Positions 39,685 to 49,859 are shown, counted from the stretch's first letter. The stretch: 64,000 bases of DNA from Agapetus fuscipes (GCA_951799405.1 OX637343.1:1488001-1552000), one strand, 5' to 3'. The notes: generated from the letters alone by a model not told the origin. Made by a program: numbers and translations.

Positions 39685-40300
39685 TTGTGTCAGAAGAAAA
39701 AAGAGGTAAGGGACGACGGAGAAAAGTATGGGATGATCAGATTGAGGAGATTGTGACAGAAAGGGATAAACAAAGTCTGTGTAAAAGAAGAGAATATATC
39801 GACGGTAAAAAATAAATAGGGCATAAGCGATGTTTTGGTCGGAAATGAGTTATGAATGCTATCCTGCTTAAAATTTTCCGCTCGTTCTAATGCGCTCACT
39901 CCTATGGCTCTACGATGACTTTTTTTTGTCGTTTATGCCCAAGCAAAAAATTGCGTTTTCGAAGTATGGTTTTTGTGTAACCGACGAAATTTTCGGCCTT
40001 TTTTGACCTAAAGGCGCTTGTGACATGCCAAACAAAGCAATGCCTTTATTTTGTTTAATTTTAATGCTGTTTAGATTTTAACGATATGATAAAAAATATA
40101 AAAAGCCATTTTACTGCAATCTCAAACTTCAAACTGCTCCCCTGAACGATTTAGTTTCTGTCGCGTCCTACATCCATTTAACCGTCGATATGAAAAAGGT
40201 GATGGATATAAATGAATAGAAATAGGTATGCAAGGATATGAAGAAATGGAGGCAGCTGGCCATCCTTAGCGGAATGGCGACAGAGTTACAGTTACAGTCT
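39685..40300 (+). mobile_element. (GTTACA)n LINE C-terminus split by M8
   Basis: Left part encodes RGKGRRRKVWDDQIEEIVTE; after the insert, KKVMDINE, then a stop, then CKDMKKWRQLAILSGMATEL in decayed frame, and ACAGTTACAGTC end. M8 sits at 39799-40188. Confidence 0.75.
39799..40188. mobile_element. TA-flanked TIR element M8
   Basis: A 390-bp element, ends TCGACGGT and complement ACCGTCGA, TA on both sides (39797-39798, 40189-40190). Interior GGCGCTTGTGACATGCC and CTTATGC-type arms. Inverted sister at 41327-41731 and fragment at 15585. Mariner-like by target site; no transposase. Confidence 0.82.
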
Positions 40301-40434
40301 TGACAATGTATGTGCTCTGTTGATGAAATAAATGTGTTGTCTCCTGGCATGTGTTAAATTAGAAAATTTCCATCGCAATTAAGGCGACCGGATATCGGGA
40401 TTTCATGCCAGGCGAGGAGGTGGGGCGACAGATA

Positions 40435-40505
40435 CAAATCATCACATGGGGGCGGGGGAGGGGCAGGGGGACGGGGCGCGGGCGCAGGTGCGGCCCCATC
40501 GAGTA
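40435..40505. other. G-rich patch
   Basis: GGGGGCGGGGGAGGGGCAGG and GGACGGGGCGCGGGCGC. No gene recognised. Confidence 0.5.
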
Positions 40506-40517
40506 AAAACATCTAGA

Positions 40518-40922
40518 CGAGCAGAAACTAACTCACTGCATTGATACATACTATCTACCACATTTGTCTCAGTCCTGTCAAACGTTGCAGTTGTGTAGTC
40601 ATACAAAACATGTTTCAAGTGTCAAATTTTATGTTGTCTTGCTTTCTCCATTTTGTGTTTTGACATCCAATGACAGCACATGCCATAATGTCAATAATGT
40701 TAAAATAATGCCTTTTTCAATTAAAATTCGTAAATTTTATCGATCACAAGATTTATACCGCATGCGTCTATGTTCGCACTGCTCCGGGCATAGTACCTAC
40801 GCACACGGCAATGCTGCCACCTTTCTAGAAACATTTTTACATTCACCCATTTTTTTTTTGTACAGTGTGAAGTTCTTTGTTCTCTCCTTACTAATGACCA
40901 TATTCGTAAATAGATTGAAACA
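40518..40922 (+). repeat. Unclassified ~400-bp repeat I
   Basis: Matches 55161-55551 in inverse orientation over its length: GAGCAGAAACTAACT, CTCAGTCCTGTCAAACGTTG, CTGCTCCGGGCATAGTAC, TTTACATTC, TACTAATGACCAT. Both copies contain a >120-codon ORF in this orientation, but indels differ between them, so coding is doubtful. Confidence 0.7.
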
Positions 40923-41037
40923 TAATTATATAATGTCTTTTTTCGTTAAAATAATTTCTAGTCCACAGATATCACAAGTCAATGTGCGGCCCAGTATAAA
41001 CTTTCACGTTAAAACCACACTGAAAATCTATGCAAAC

Positions 41038-41120
41038 TTAAATTCTCACTAGATGCGCTGTTTTTGTTTTTATTAAATTTTTTCTAAACGCTTTTTTTCA
41101 GTATAACCGTAGAGCTTTAT
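41038..41120 (+). repeat. Dispersed repeat G copy
   Basis: TAAATTCTCACTAGATGCGC, TTCTAAACGC, GTATAACCGTAGAGCTTTAT; the last part also occurs at 15.7 kb. Confidence 0.45.
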
Positions 41121-41326
41121 ACCAGGGGCGCAGACCCGCCCCCATTAAACGAGTGCTTTGTTTTATTGCCGCTCGAGCTCATGCCTTCCTGGTAGCCGCA
41201 GTTCATTATATCCGTGTCCCAACCCTCCCCCACCCCCACTTCCTAGATGGATGTGCTACTTGTTAGGCCAATATGATCGCCTGATACTTGGGAATCATCG
41301 ATGGGATGTACTGTGCATTTTATATA

Positions 41327-41731
41327 TCGACAGTTAAAAGGATATAAACGACAAAAAGTATATTGTCCAGGAGAGCAGTTATAAGTTTGAGATTGCAGAA
41401 AAATGGCATGACTTTTTTATCATAACCTTAAAATCCAAACAACTCTAAAATTAACGAAAAACAAAGGCATTTATTGGCATTCCTATTAACGTGGTTTTAC
41501 GATTTTTTTATGTCACAAGCGCCTTTAGGACAAAAAAGGCAAAAATCTTGTAGGTTACACCAAAACCACACTTCGAAAACGCAGTTGTTTTCTTGGGCAT
41601 GCACAACGAAAAATCCAGCGTAGAGCTATGGGAGTTAGTGCATTAGAAAGAGCGGAAAAATTCAAGTAGGATAGCATTCATAACTCATTTTCGACCAAAA
41701 CGTCGCTCATAAACTTCCTTTTAACCGTCGA
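41327..41731. mobile_element. TA-flanked TIR element M8, inverted copy
   Basis: A 405-bp element, ends TCGACAGTTAAAAGG and TTTTAACCGTCGA, TA flanks at 41325-41326 and 41732-41733. Interior is the complement of the 39.8-kb copy (GTTTGAGATTGCAG, GTCACAAGCGCC). Confidence 0.82.
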
Positions 41732-41878
41732 TATTTACACTTTTTCTTAAATAGAAAATATAATAAAAATTCAGTCTCATACATATTTATGGACCGTTAC
41801 AAATATTTGTATCTATATGGGAGACTCCCGCATAGGATTCCTTTATGTTATCCTTAATTATGACCAGTCTTTCAACTT

Positions 41879-42225
41879 TCATCGTTCTTTTTTATTCTTG
41901 TGCGAGATGCTCCCCAATTCTTGAAAGCCTTGGAGGTCTATGTCACCCTGGAACAGTGCCACAGAGGTGTTGCTTGAGTTGTTACTTCTGTCGTGAGGCG
42001 TTGCAAGGAAGCGCTGATTGATGTTGGTTTTGAATAAAATCGGATTAAATTGGGAAGGGAACACAGATACTGGTAGATCATTCCATAAACGGGCAGTTTG
42101 GCAAAGGAATGAGTCATGAAAACGCCAAGTTCTCATAGTTTTGAGATTAACTGCAAAGGGGCGAATGGGAGTCCTTGATGCTGAAACCCCTGTTTTTTTA
42201 ATGAGACCTCATACCTCTGGACCTT
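41879..42225 (-). mobile_element. LINE ORF2 C-terminal fragment
   Basis: Minus-strand frame: RTWRFHDSFLCQTARLWNDL, PVSVFPSQFNPILFKTNINQ, RFLATP, a typical Jockey/CR1-type ORF2 end. The upstream part is frameshifted. Confidence 0.65.
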
Positions 42226-42329
42226 TAATTATAGATTATCATGTTTTATACAAGTCCGTAATTTTGGTTAACGTGCCTATGTATTTAATATTTTTTATAC
42301 GAAAATTATATATTTTGTGCGTAGAATAT

Positions 42330-42490
42330 ATCTACGCCCGCTGGGGGTAGCTGCGCCCTCGGCGTTTACCTCCCCGTCACCCCCGCATTGGGGTGCACCA
42401 CCCCCCCCTTGTTGGGTAATGTGTGGACGCTCCCCTCAGTCCCCCCAGGGGGTCCCCTCCCCCCCCCAGGCAGTATGGCAGGGTCTGGAA
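42330..42490. other. C-rich stretch
   Basis: CACCACCCCCCCCTTG, CAGTCCCCCCAGGGGG, CCTCCCCCCCCCAGG. Composition-driven ORFs only. Confidence 0.55.
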
Positions 42491-42599
42491 AGCAACGAGT
42501 GCTAGCAAAAATTACTCAGATTGACGTGAAAAATCAACAAAGAACCTCATTTATAGGACAGGCTTAACTACATTGAAATTCAACAAAATGAAATTGTAT

Positions 42600-42690
42600 A
42601 GGAAACACATAGTTTTAATTCACTTTATTTATTGTTATGCTCAAACGTTTTCGCCTAATAAAGCATCTTCAGGAGCACAATTGTTACAAA
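42600..42690 (-). mobile_element. Penelope-like end with hammerhead-like core (minus)
   Basis: In reverse: CTCCTGAAGATGCTTTATTAG, GC, GAAAACGTTTGAGC, then ATAAATAAAGTGAATT. CTGAAGA-T-GC stem-GAAA. Confidence 0.65.
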
Positions 42691-42734
42691 TATTTTAATT
42701 CTATTTTAAATGTAATTTGTCGTGTGTGTGTGTT

Positions 42735-42990
42735 CCTTGACTTATAGGTTGGTATGCGGCTGACCACCCATGCTGTAAAAATGGTTCACTTTCCCAATGT
42801 CACCCCTGTCTCAGGGAAGGACGGCAAGAGTTGCAGGGTGTATGTCCATTTGAGATTTGGTTTTTATGTTGTAGGTTCACATGAGGCATGTGCAAGCGCG
42901 AACTTGTACGTGTCTGGTTGTGAGAATGCATGTAATGTGAATCTCCAATGTAACATATCCTTGCAACTTAGATTAGATTAGATTAGTATA
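42735..42990 (+). mobile_element. R250 copy with LINE 3'UTR stub
   Basis: TGTAATTTGTCGTGTGTG stub; TTCCTTGACTTATAGG to GATTAGATTAGATTAG. Very close to the copy at 26.6 kb. Confidence 0.9.
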
Positions 42991-43039
42991 GTTTGTGTAT
43001 TGACACTGAAAATTCATATTCAATAATTTGTTAATTTTT

Positions 43040-43165
43040 AGGATTCAAATTAAACACTGTTTTATTTTCACGTATACCTACACTTTTTTTTTTTTTTTTT
43101 TTTTTTAATTTTTACAAACGTTTTCGATCTATAATCATCGTCAGGTATTCAAATTTAGATATTTT
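43040..43165 (-). mobile_element. Penelope-like tail with hammerhead-like core (minus)
   Basis: In reverse: ACCTGACGATGATTATAGATC, GAAAACGTTTGTAAAAATT, poly(A), then GTGAAAATAAAACAGTGTTT. Same family as 21.6-22.0 kb. Confidence 0.65.
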
Positions 43166-43246
43166 TTTTCGCCACCCCTTGTGGAACAGTAGCAGGACAC
43201 ACAGTACAGTGATGTAGAAAAAGAATAGCAAATGATATAGGAACGT

Positions 43247-43470
43247 AATTAATGTTGTCCGCTGAAAATCTTCCTTACCATCGAACCATTTACTTTTGAA
43301 GTCATGGGCACGCCTCTGACCCAGAGGTTCTTGTTTTGTTGTGCCGTTGCTCTTACTTCACGGAAAGGCCTTCCGCCACTTAAGAAAATATATAGCTTTG
43401 TATGAGCGTCCATGTGCTGTGGGTCCTTCTGACACATAAATACAGGACGGGTACGAGGAGGGTTTGAGCA
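43247..43470 (-). mobile_element. LINE fragment related to 14.5 kb
   Basis: The complement includes CAGAAGGACCCACAGCACATG, ACGCTCATACAAAGCTATAT, AAGTGGCGGAAGGCC, as at 14.74-14.82 kb. Next to it is the scrap GACGGGTACGAGGAGGGTTTG. Confidence 0.65.
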
Positions 43471-43539
43471 TTACCATGTCATTGGATTCCTCCCTTTTTT
43501 CTGACTTGAATTGCAATAGTGCTTGCTCATGCACCGCCC

Positions 43540-43665
43540 ACACGCACGGCGCCCCGGCGTGCCTGGGGGCGGGGCTGGGGGGTGTTGGGGTGACGTCACC
43601 TCCCCTCACAACTCCCCCTAACAGGGGGGGGGGGGCGGGGGAGCGGCACACAACGAGAGCCGAGC
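43540..43665. other. G-rich stretch
   Basis: GGGGGCGGGGCTGGGGGGTG and a GGGGGGGGGGGGCGGGGG run. No gene. Confidence 0.55.
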
Positions 43666-43744
43666 CTCAAAAATAGACGACCTGTAACTGTGACGTCGCA
43701 CCCACTGCTCGCCCCTTTAGATAGTCAATAATACAAAAAAAGTC

Positions 43745-44004
43745 AAACACTGAGGTCAACTGCATCAAGAAGCAGCTGCCTGGACATCTCTGCAAGAAGG
43801 CCCCGCACTGTTTTTGGAGACAGAGCATTCAAGACAGCCGCTCCAATGACTTGGAATGCTATTCCCGCCTCACTGAGGGAACTGGATATGGAGAGACCAT
43901 TTAAAAGACGTCTCAAGACTCACCTCTTCGTCCAATCATACGGACAAGCGCCTTTGTACTGACACACTGTCATAAAAGGCGCTATACAAATTTTGTCTTA
44001 TCTA
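43745..44004 (+). mobile_element. L2-like LINE 3' end carrying a hAT MITE
   Basis: Decayed coding with RTVFGDRAFKTAAPMTWNAI-like sequence, FKRRLKTHLFVQSYGQAPLY and a stop, then GGCGCTATACAAATTTTG. The MITE at 44005-44276 inserted in its tail. Confidence 0.75.
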
Positions 44005-44276
44005 CAGGCCCAGATTAAGGGCGGTTCGAGCGTCACGGCCGAACCAGGGTCCCCGCGTTCTAGGGGCCCCCAAAGACTGAAAAAATGCTGAAAATTTATG
44101 TATTAATTTTGTTTTTTACCATTTTTGACTCAAAAAGCCACTTTTTGGACAGACAAAGACATCAATAGTTGAGAAATAAAAGTTTATCACAGAGAATTTT
44201 AAGGAAGGGAGGGGGGTATGGGGACCCCCAAGATTTTTCCCGCACCAGGGCCCCCATTGGGATTAATCCGGGCCTG
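44005..44276. mobile_element. hAT-type MITE (CAGGCCCAGATTAA family)
   Basis: A 272-bp element with ends CAGGCCCAGATTAA and complement TTAATCCGGGCCTG. Exact 8-bp duplication CTTATCTA at 43997-44004 and 44277-44284. Subterminal GGGGCCCCC/GGGCCCCC patches. The terminal sequence is like widespread animal hAT MITEs. Confidence 0.93.
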
Positions 44277-44307
44277 CTTATCTATCTAACACTTTGCATA
44301 CAGTATT

Positions 44308-44818
44308 CCATGACTTATAGGTTGGCATGTCGCTGACCACCCTTGCTGTAGAAAATTGTTCACTTTGCCAATGTCACACCTGTTTTAAGGAAGGTCCTAA
44401 AGTTTTGATTAAGACATTGTTTTATTTTATTTTCATATTGATTTTATTTGAATTATAATTTACAAACGTTTTTACAAAATGACCTGAAGATGACCATATA
44501 GGTCGAAAGCGTTTGTAAATTATAATAATTCAAATAAAGTCAATTTGAAAATAAAATAAAACAATTTTTTAAATCAAAAAATCGTTTTTTTTCAAAACAT
44601 AAATCAATCAACATGAATTTTCACAGTGTTAATACACAAACCATAAAAAAATATAAGATCCTAAAGAGTTGCAGGGTGTATGTTCATTTGAAATTTTGGT
44701 TTTTTATATTGTGGGTTCAGATATGGCATGTACAAACGCGAACTTATACGTGTTTTCTTGTGAAAATGCATATACATACTGTGAATCCGCAAAATTACAT
44801 GTCTTTGCAACATCGGTA
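44308..44818 (+). mobile_element. R250 copy split by an inverted-repeat insert
   Basis: TTCCATGACTTATAGG to AAGGAAGGTCCTAAAG at 44402, then GAGTTGCAGGGTGTATG from 44666 to TCTTTGCAAC at 44812. The terminal GATTA is replaced by a hairpin element. Confidence 0.85.
44403..44658. mobile_element. Inverted-repeat unit with central hammerhead-like core
   Basis: A 256-bp insert bounded by TCCTAAAG at 44395-44402 and 44659-44666. Arms ~44403-44478 and ~44508-44580 pair (TTTATTTGAATTATAATTTA / TAAATTATAATAATTCAAAT). The central core is CTGAAGA (44484-44490), T, GACC-ATATA-GGTC stem, GAAA (44505-44508). Parallel in size and structure to 5386-5644 and 60123-60368, but from a different sequence family. 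Confidence 0.82.
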
Positions 44819-44945
44819 ATATTTGTATGAAGACTAATCAGCTGTTCACTTGCGGCAATCTTGGATTGACAGGTCTTCATACAAATATTACCGATATTAG
44901 GTAAATAAGAATTACCGTGGTGATGAGACTTCCAGCCCTGGGCAC
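44812..44945. mobile_element. Element-A-related hairpin
   Basis: A perfect 23-bp inverted repeat, ATCGGTAATATTTGTATGAA on the left (44812-44834) and its complement at 44873-44895, with a 38-nt loop containing CACTTGCGGCAATCTTGG. The flank GTGGTGATGAGACTTCCAGC matches 39.4 kb. Could fold as a small-RNA precursor if transcribed. Confidence 0.75.
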
Positions 44946-45177
44946 AAAGCATCTATTACCAAAGCTATCTCAACATATTTGAAAGAAAACTTAAAGAACA
45001 AGTTACCGGTATCTGTCTGTTGTATGTATGTATAATGAACAGTTAGTCTGAGGACTTATTAGTTATTCTCAAGTGTTTAATATTACCAAATAGCAAAGCA
45101 TTAACCTTTCCAAGAGCCTTATTAGACCTAAAAGCAAATTCCACAACCTAGGATTGAATGTATTTAATTGCTTGTAT

Positions 45178-45435
45178 TCCTTGACTGATAGGTTGGTATG
45201 AGGTTGACCACCCATACTGTAACAGTTGGTTCACTTTGCCAATGTCACCCCTGTTTCAGGGAAGGTCGGCAAGAGTTGCAGGGCTTATGTTCATTTGAGA
45301 TTGGTTTTTTTTATATTGTAGGTCCACATGCGGCATGTGTGAGCGCGAAATTATGCGTGTCTGCTTGTGGGAATGCATTTAATATGAATCTCAAATGATA
45401 CATATCTTTGCAGCTTAGATTTAGATTTAGATTTT
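45178..45435 (+). mobile_element. R250 copy
   Basis: TTCCTTGACTGATAGG to CAGCTTAGATTTAGATTTAG. Confidence 0.9.
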
Positions 45436-45494
45436 TTAGGCCCGACTGAAATGTGACTTGGGTACGACTCAGAAAAGGGGGAGAACATAATACC

Positions 45495-45735
45495 ACGGAG
45501 AAGATACATTTAAGACTCATATTTCATGCATGTCCACAAGCAGGCACATGTAAGAACGCGATTACAATGCTGCATTTGTACATTACAAATTAAAATTCTA
45601 ATCTAAATTGAAAATACACTCTGCAACTGCAACTAGTGCCGACCTTCTTTTAAACAGGCATGGTATAAGCAAAAGTGGACAAAGTTTTTACAGCATGGAG
45701 GATCAGCCTCATACCAATCTTTTAGTCTAGCAAGC
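45495..45735 (-). mobile_element. R250 copy (minus), divergent
   Basis: TTTAAGACTCATATTTCATG, TTTTAAACAGGCATGGT, CATACCAATCTTTTAGTC. Confidence 0.7.
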
Positions 45736-45769
45736 GTCACATTTTTTTTTCAAATTAAGTCAAATTAAG

Positions 45770-45990
45770 TAAATGGCCACGGCGGTCAAGACGCTTGTTC
45801 AGCTAGCGTATTTGGTTCAGATAACGTTGGTTCGAGCCACGGCTGGCCCCTTTGACCATATCATTGACCCTGGTTCAGACGTCGTTGCATGCACACAAGC
45901 TTCTGCTTTCACATGAAGACAACTGGCCAGGCGAAATAGGTTGGTGAATTGCATTCCTCTTCACAAATTTATTTTATAAAAAAAAAAAAA
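45770..45990 (+). mobile_element. SINE3 copy
   Basis: ATGGCCACGGCGGTCAAGACG, GTTGGTTCGAGCCACGG, GACCCTGGTTCAGACGTCGTT, GAAGACAACTGGCCAGGCG, ending in a long poly(A). Confidence 0.82.
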
Positions 45991-46279
45991 AAAAGTAGGT
46001 TGGTACCTTTTATTTAATCGCAAATGCCCCATACCCACATCGCGCACCAACTGGACACTCATGCCACCACCACACACTCACGCACTGCACCTATATAATA
46101 TATGTATGTGTGGGCCCATCATGGCAAACCGAAACGCGTGCGAGCACTGGCACAGTTTGGCGAATGACAAAATCTACACCGTGTTCACGAGAAAAAAACA
46201 AAAAAAAACAATTTTAGTAAAAAATATGTGATCTGACGGAATTGCAAAAAACTATCATCATCTTGCTTTTGTATACATT

Positions 46280-46947
46280 AATGTGATTTATTATTTATAA
46301 TTTGTATTCCTTGACTTCCGGTCGATAGCTCAGTTGGTAGAGTGCTTGCATTCCATGCCGTGGGCTCGGGTTCAAATCCCACCGAGGGCGTCAGAAATGA
46401 TTTCCCGTTTCGGTGTTTATTTCAAACCCCAAAATAAAATACCCGTAAGGTTTACTCAGCCTTCACAAGAAATGAGTACCAACCCTTTCGGGAGCTGGGA
46501 AACCCCCACTTCAACTGAAGTGGTTGGCGTAAGGCAGGCCCCCTTACCTGTAAAAGTAAATAGGTTCAACTAGTTGTTCAACTAGCAAGTTCAGTTGCAG
46601 GGCACTCGTAAAAAGTCAGGTCGATAGCTCAGTTGGTAGAATGCTTGCATTCCATGCCGAGAGCAAGGGTCGATCCCCACCGAGGGTGTCAGAAAAAATT
46701 CCCGTTTCGGTGTCTATTTCAAACCCAAACTAAATACCGGCAAGGTATCCTCAGCCTTCACAAGAAATGAGAACCAGCGCCCTCGGGAGCTGGGAATCCC
46801 CCACTTCAACTAAAAGTGGTTGTTGTGAGGCCGGCCCCCTTACCCGTAAAAATATTTATTTTGTACTTAGGTTCCGAATCACCACATGCGATCCGTTTGG
46901 TGATGACACAGGCAAGAAGTTACACTATATGTGTAGCTTAGTTGTGT
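46280..46947 (+). mobile_element. LINE 3'UTR stub followed by two tandem SINE2 copies
   Basis: A LINE/R250 stub at 46280-46315 (TATTCCTTGACTT) abuts SINE2 no. 1 (46316-46570). SINE2 no. 2 follows at 46612-46947. Both have heads (GATAGCTCAGTTGGTAGA) and bodies; the second has the complete 3' end AAGAAGTTACACTATATGTG. Confidence 0.88.
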
Positions 46948-46989
46948 GATGTTGTATATTTTCATCATGAACATTCTGTAGTTTCAGTA

Positions 46990-47170
46990 CTTGGGTTGAC
47001 ATATACACACACGCGACACTTATGTGGGCGCGCATGTGTGTGTACACAACCTGCCATTGATGCATTCAAGGCCCCCCCCACCCTGCCGCACTCCCCGCGT
47101 ACCCTCAGTGCGCCGGCGGCTTTCACAGAGGGTGGACGTGCACGCGGACGTCGCGAACATTCAAACCTCG
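46990..47170. other. GC-rich unassigned segment
   Basis: CGCGCATGTGTGTGTACAC, CCCCCCACCCTGCCGC, GCGCCGGCGGC, GTGCACGCGGACGTCGCG, with CpG unusually frequent for the window. No gene model is supported. It could be an old promoter-like island. Confidence 0.35.
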
Positions 47171-47609
47171 GAAAATATCGTAAAAAATAAATACACTTCG
47201 AAATCAAACTTCATCTAAAAATCCTTTGAAAAAAAGTGATTGAAAATATTGAAAAAGTGAATAAATTTATTGTAGTGTTTATGTAGGTAGGTTTTTTTTT
47301 TAAATTACATTTAATTTTACCTTCATCTGGATAAATATAGTATTTTATAAGTATTGTCGTGCAAAAATACCTTCTGTGTATTTTTTTTTTCTACTTAACA
47401 ACATTCGTGTCTCAAGGTTTATATGTATTTATTAAATAATCATTAGTTTTCAATAAATGAAAAATCCTAGTCGTTTTTTTTCGAATTTTCCTTTAGATTT
47501 TCAGTAAGTATTAATTTTTACGTGTTTTGTGTATTTTCGCAAATATCTAAAATTAATACAAAAAAGACGACAAAAACTTTTTTCGTTACTGCCTAACTGA
47601 AATTCACTT

Positions 47610-47760
47610 CTAAGCTACACATTTAGTGCAACATCCTTGTCACGTTTTCTTCGAAAGCAGTCACATGTGGCGAGTAGAGCCTATTAATTTTTACAGGAAG
47701 GGTACAGATAACGTGGCAAGAAGTTACACTGTATTTGTAGCTTAGTTGCGTTTTTTGCGT
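47610..47760. mobile_element. Two SINE2 tails head to head
   Basis: Minus tail at 47610-47697 (CTACACATTTAGTGCAAC to CTATTAATTTTTACAGG), then plus tail at 47704-47757 (GATAACGTGGCAAGAAGTT to GTAGCTTAGTTGCG). Confidence 0.65.
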
Positions 47761-47944
47761 TATCGTAGTAGGTAGGTACCTAACTGCTTTTGTGTGAATT
47801 AAAATTTTAAACTTTTATCACTTAAAAATATATTAATGTATACCTACTAACAAACTCGTGCTTAACACATAAAATTTATAGCTGCCAGTGAAACATTTCA
47901 ATTCCATACTTAAATTTCATTCACAGGACAAAATATTCTACTTC

Positions 47945-48228
47945 TCCTGCCGAGAGCTCGGGTTCGAATCCCGCGGAGGGTGTCATATATGATTTCCCGT
48001 TTCGGCGTTTTATTTCGAACCCAAAATAAAATACCGGCAAGGTTTCCTTAGCCTTCGCACGAAATGAGTACCCGCGCCCTCGGAAGCTGGAAGGTTCCCA
48101 CTTCAGGTGAAGGGCTTGGCGTAAAGCCGGCCCCCTTACCTCTTAAAAGAAATAGGTTCCTCTCGCTGCATGCGAATTCCTTCGGGGGTAACGCGGCTAG
48201 AAGTTACACAATAAGCGTTGCTTCTTTT
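47945..48228 (+). mobile_element. SINE2 copy, 5'-truncated
   Basis: Begins CTGCCGAGAGCTCGGGTTCG (the A-box half is lost) and runs to AGAAGTTACACAATAAGCG. Confidence 0.85.
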
Positions 48229-48238
48229 TTTCTTATGT

Positions 48239-48360
48239 TATGGCCGAGGGGGCCAAGCGGGCTGATCTTTCTAGCGTATTTGGAAGAGAATAACGTTGGT
48301 TCGATCCTCGCCTGGGTCATTTGACCATAACTTTGACCCTGGTTCAACAGATGTTATTGG
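48239..48360 (+). mobile_element. SINE3 copy, 3'-truncated
   Basis: ATGGCCGAGGGGGCCAAGCGG, GTTGGTTCGATCCTCGCC, GACCCTGGTTCAACAG. The best-kept SINE3 A-box. Confidence 0.8.
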
Positions 48361-48423
48361 GTAATTATTAATTAATAATTCATTAAAATAAACAATAATG
48401 AATTATTCATTGATGACATTAAT

Positions 48424-48812
48424 TGACCAGTCCGTAGCTCAGTGGTAACACTGCGAACTCTGAATGGGAAGGCTGTGTGTTCGAATTCCGGCGGAGCACA
48501 AAAAATATACCATTTATATTTTCAAATTTGCTCTTCGCTGGGTTGAAAAATTCATAAACCTTTACCAATGACCGGTCACCAAAGGTCCATCCAGCCTTAC
48601 AGCAATTGGGTCTTGCTTGAGTATTGGCGCTTTGTAGCGACGACCAAGCTCGTACACTTCTGCGGCACTACAACAAGTGTCATAGACCCCTAGAGTCTCT
48701 AGAATCTAGGGAGTCTCGCGCACAGGATTTCTTAACAACAACAAAAAACTTGTTTCTGGCCAGGCAGAATAGGTTGGTGAACTGCATTCCTCGTCACAAA
48801 TCTAATTTAAAA
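48424..48812 (+). mobile_element. SINE1 (poly(A) subfamily) plus SINE3 3' scrap
   Basis: ACCAGTCCGTAGCTCAGTGG to CGCGCACAGGATTTC at 48730, then after A-rich sequence TGGCCAGGCAGAATAGG and TGCATTCCTCGTCACAAAT, which is the 3' end of SINE3 (48751-48812). Confidence 0.85.
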
Positions 48813-48931
48813 TAATAATAATAATAATAATAACATTATATGGGCACATAGATCCTGAAATGAGGACGTCCAGCTGTCTTTATCATATGCAGGAGGTCTT
48901 TCATGGCTCATCCTGGAAACACTATAATATC

Positions 48932-49258
48932 TTTAATCTAAGTTGCAAAGATATATAAACGTTTAAAATTCATATTAAATGCATGCCCACAAACAGACAC
49001 GCGTAAGTTCGCTCTCACAAATGCTGCATGCGTACTTACAAGTTCATATCCAAACCTCAAATGAACAGAAACCGTGCAACTTTTGCCTAAACAGGGGGTG
49101 GCATTGGCAAAGTTAAAAAAAAAATTGAAGCATGGGTGGTCAGCTTCAAACCAACCTATAAGTTAAGTGATGATGAACTCCTGTCACGTTTTCCCTTAAA
49201 TAGGGGTGGCATTGGCAAAAGTGAACCGAGGGGTCAGCCTAATACCAACCTATTAGTA
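48932..49258 (-). mobile_element. R250 copy (minus) and partial second 5' half
   Basis: 48932-49165 from TAATCTAAGTTGC to CCAACCTATAAGTTAAG, followed by a further 5' half (TTAAATAGGGGTGGCATTGGC to ATACCAACCTATTAGT). A second tandem-like arrangement. Confidence 0.75.
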
Positions 49259-49565
49259 CAAAATAATGTGATGAGATGGTTTGGGCATGTGGAAGGGATG
49301 AAAGATGATAGACTGAAGTATATATACATACAGAGGAAGTGTGAAAGGAAAAAGAGTTCGTCTGAGAAAAGTATGGGGTGAGCAGATTGAGGAGATTGTG
49401 AAATAATGGGATATACTAAGTGAACGTAACAGAAGAAAATGCATGAAAAAGGTGATGGATATGAATGGATTGAAAGAGGTATGTAAGGATAAGAAAAAAT
49501 GGGCACAGTTCTGCAGAGGCTCTGGTCACCCCTAGCGGAATGGCGACAGAGTAACAGTTACAGCA
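49259..49565 (+). mobile_element. (GTTACA)n LINE C-terminus
   Basis: Decayed coding: VMRWFGHVEGMKDDRLK, RRVRLRKVWGEQIEEIVK (frameshifted), RRKCMKKVMDMNGLKEVCKD, then AGCGGAATGGCGACAGAGT and AACAGTTACAG. Confidence 0.75.
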
Positions 49566-49654
49566 GTCAATACACAATCTAGACACCATTGTGAGAGACC
49601 AAATTGCCCTTCAATGCTTTCCTCTGACATTTCCTCTGTTTTCCTTACTTGTTA

Positions 49655-49850
49655 GTCGTTTTTCGATACTCTGGATGAAATCGTAGAAGTATGTAAGGAT
49701 AGAAGAAAATGGCGGTTGATCTGCAATGATGGCGGCTAGAAATAGGGTTGAAGTTTAAGAATTAGGGTTAAATTATACATTTTTATTCTGTATTTATTTG
49801 GATGTCTATACATACATATTAGCTGGAATAAACGCATATTATTATTATAG
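49655..49850 (+). mobile_element. Main-LINE-like 3' end without R250
   Basis: ACTCTGGATGAAATCGTAG, GGATAGAAGAAAATGGCGG, CAATGATGGCGGCTAG, then an AT-rich UTR ending (ATT)n. The R250 unit is absent; the copy ends differently from other main-LINE copies. Confidence 0.65.
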
Positions 49851-49859
49851 TTTAAATTT

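Noticed and set aside
40564..41052. 162-codon protein gene
   Set aside because: Lies in repeat I; the inverse copy at 55.2-55.5 kb has different indels, so the frame is not conserved.
47024..47218. Coding exon in the GC-rich segment
   Set aside because: Overlapping frames on both strands, no splice or start context better than chance.
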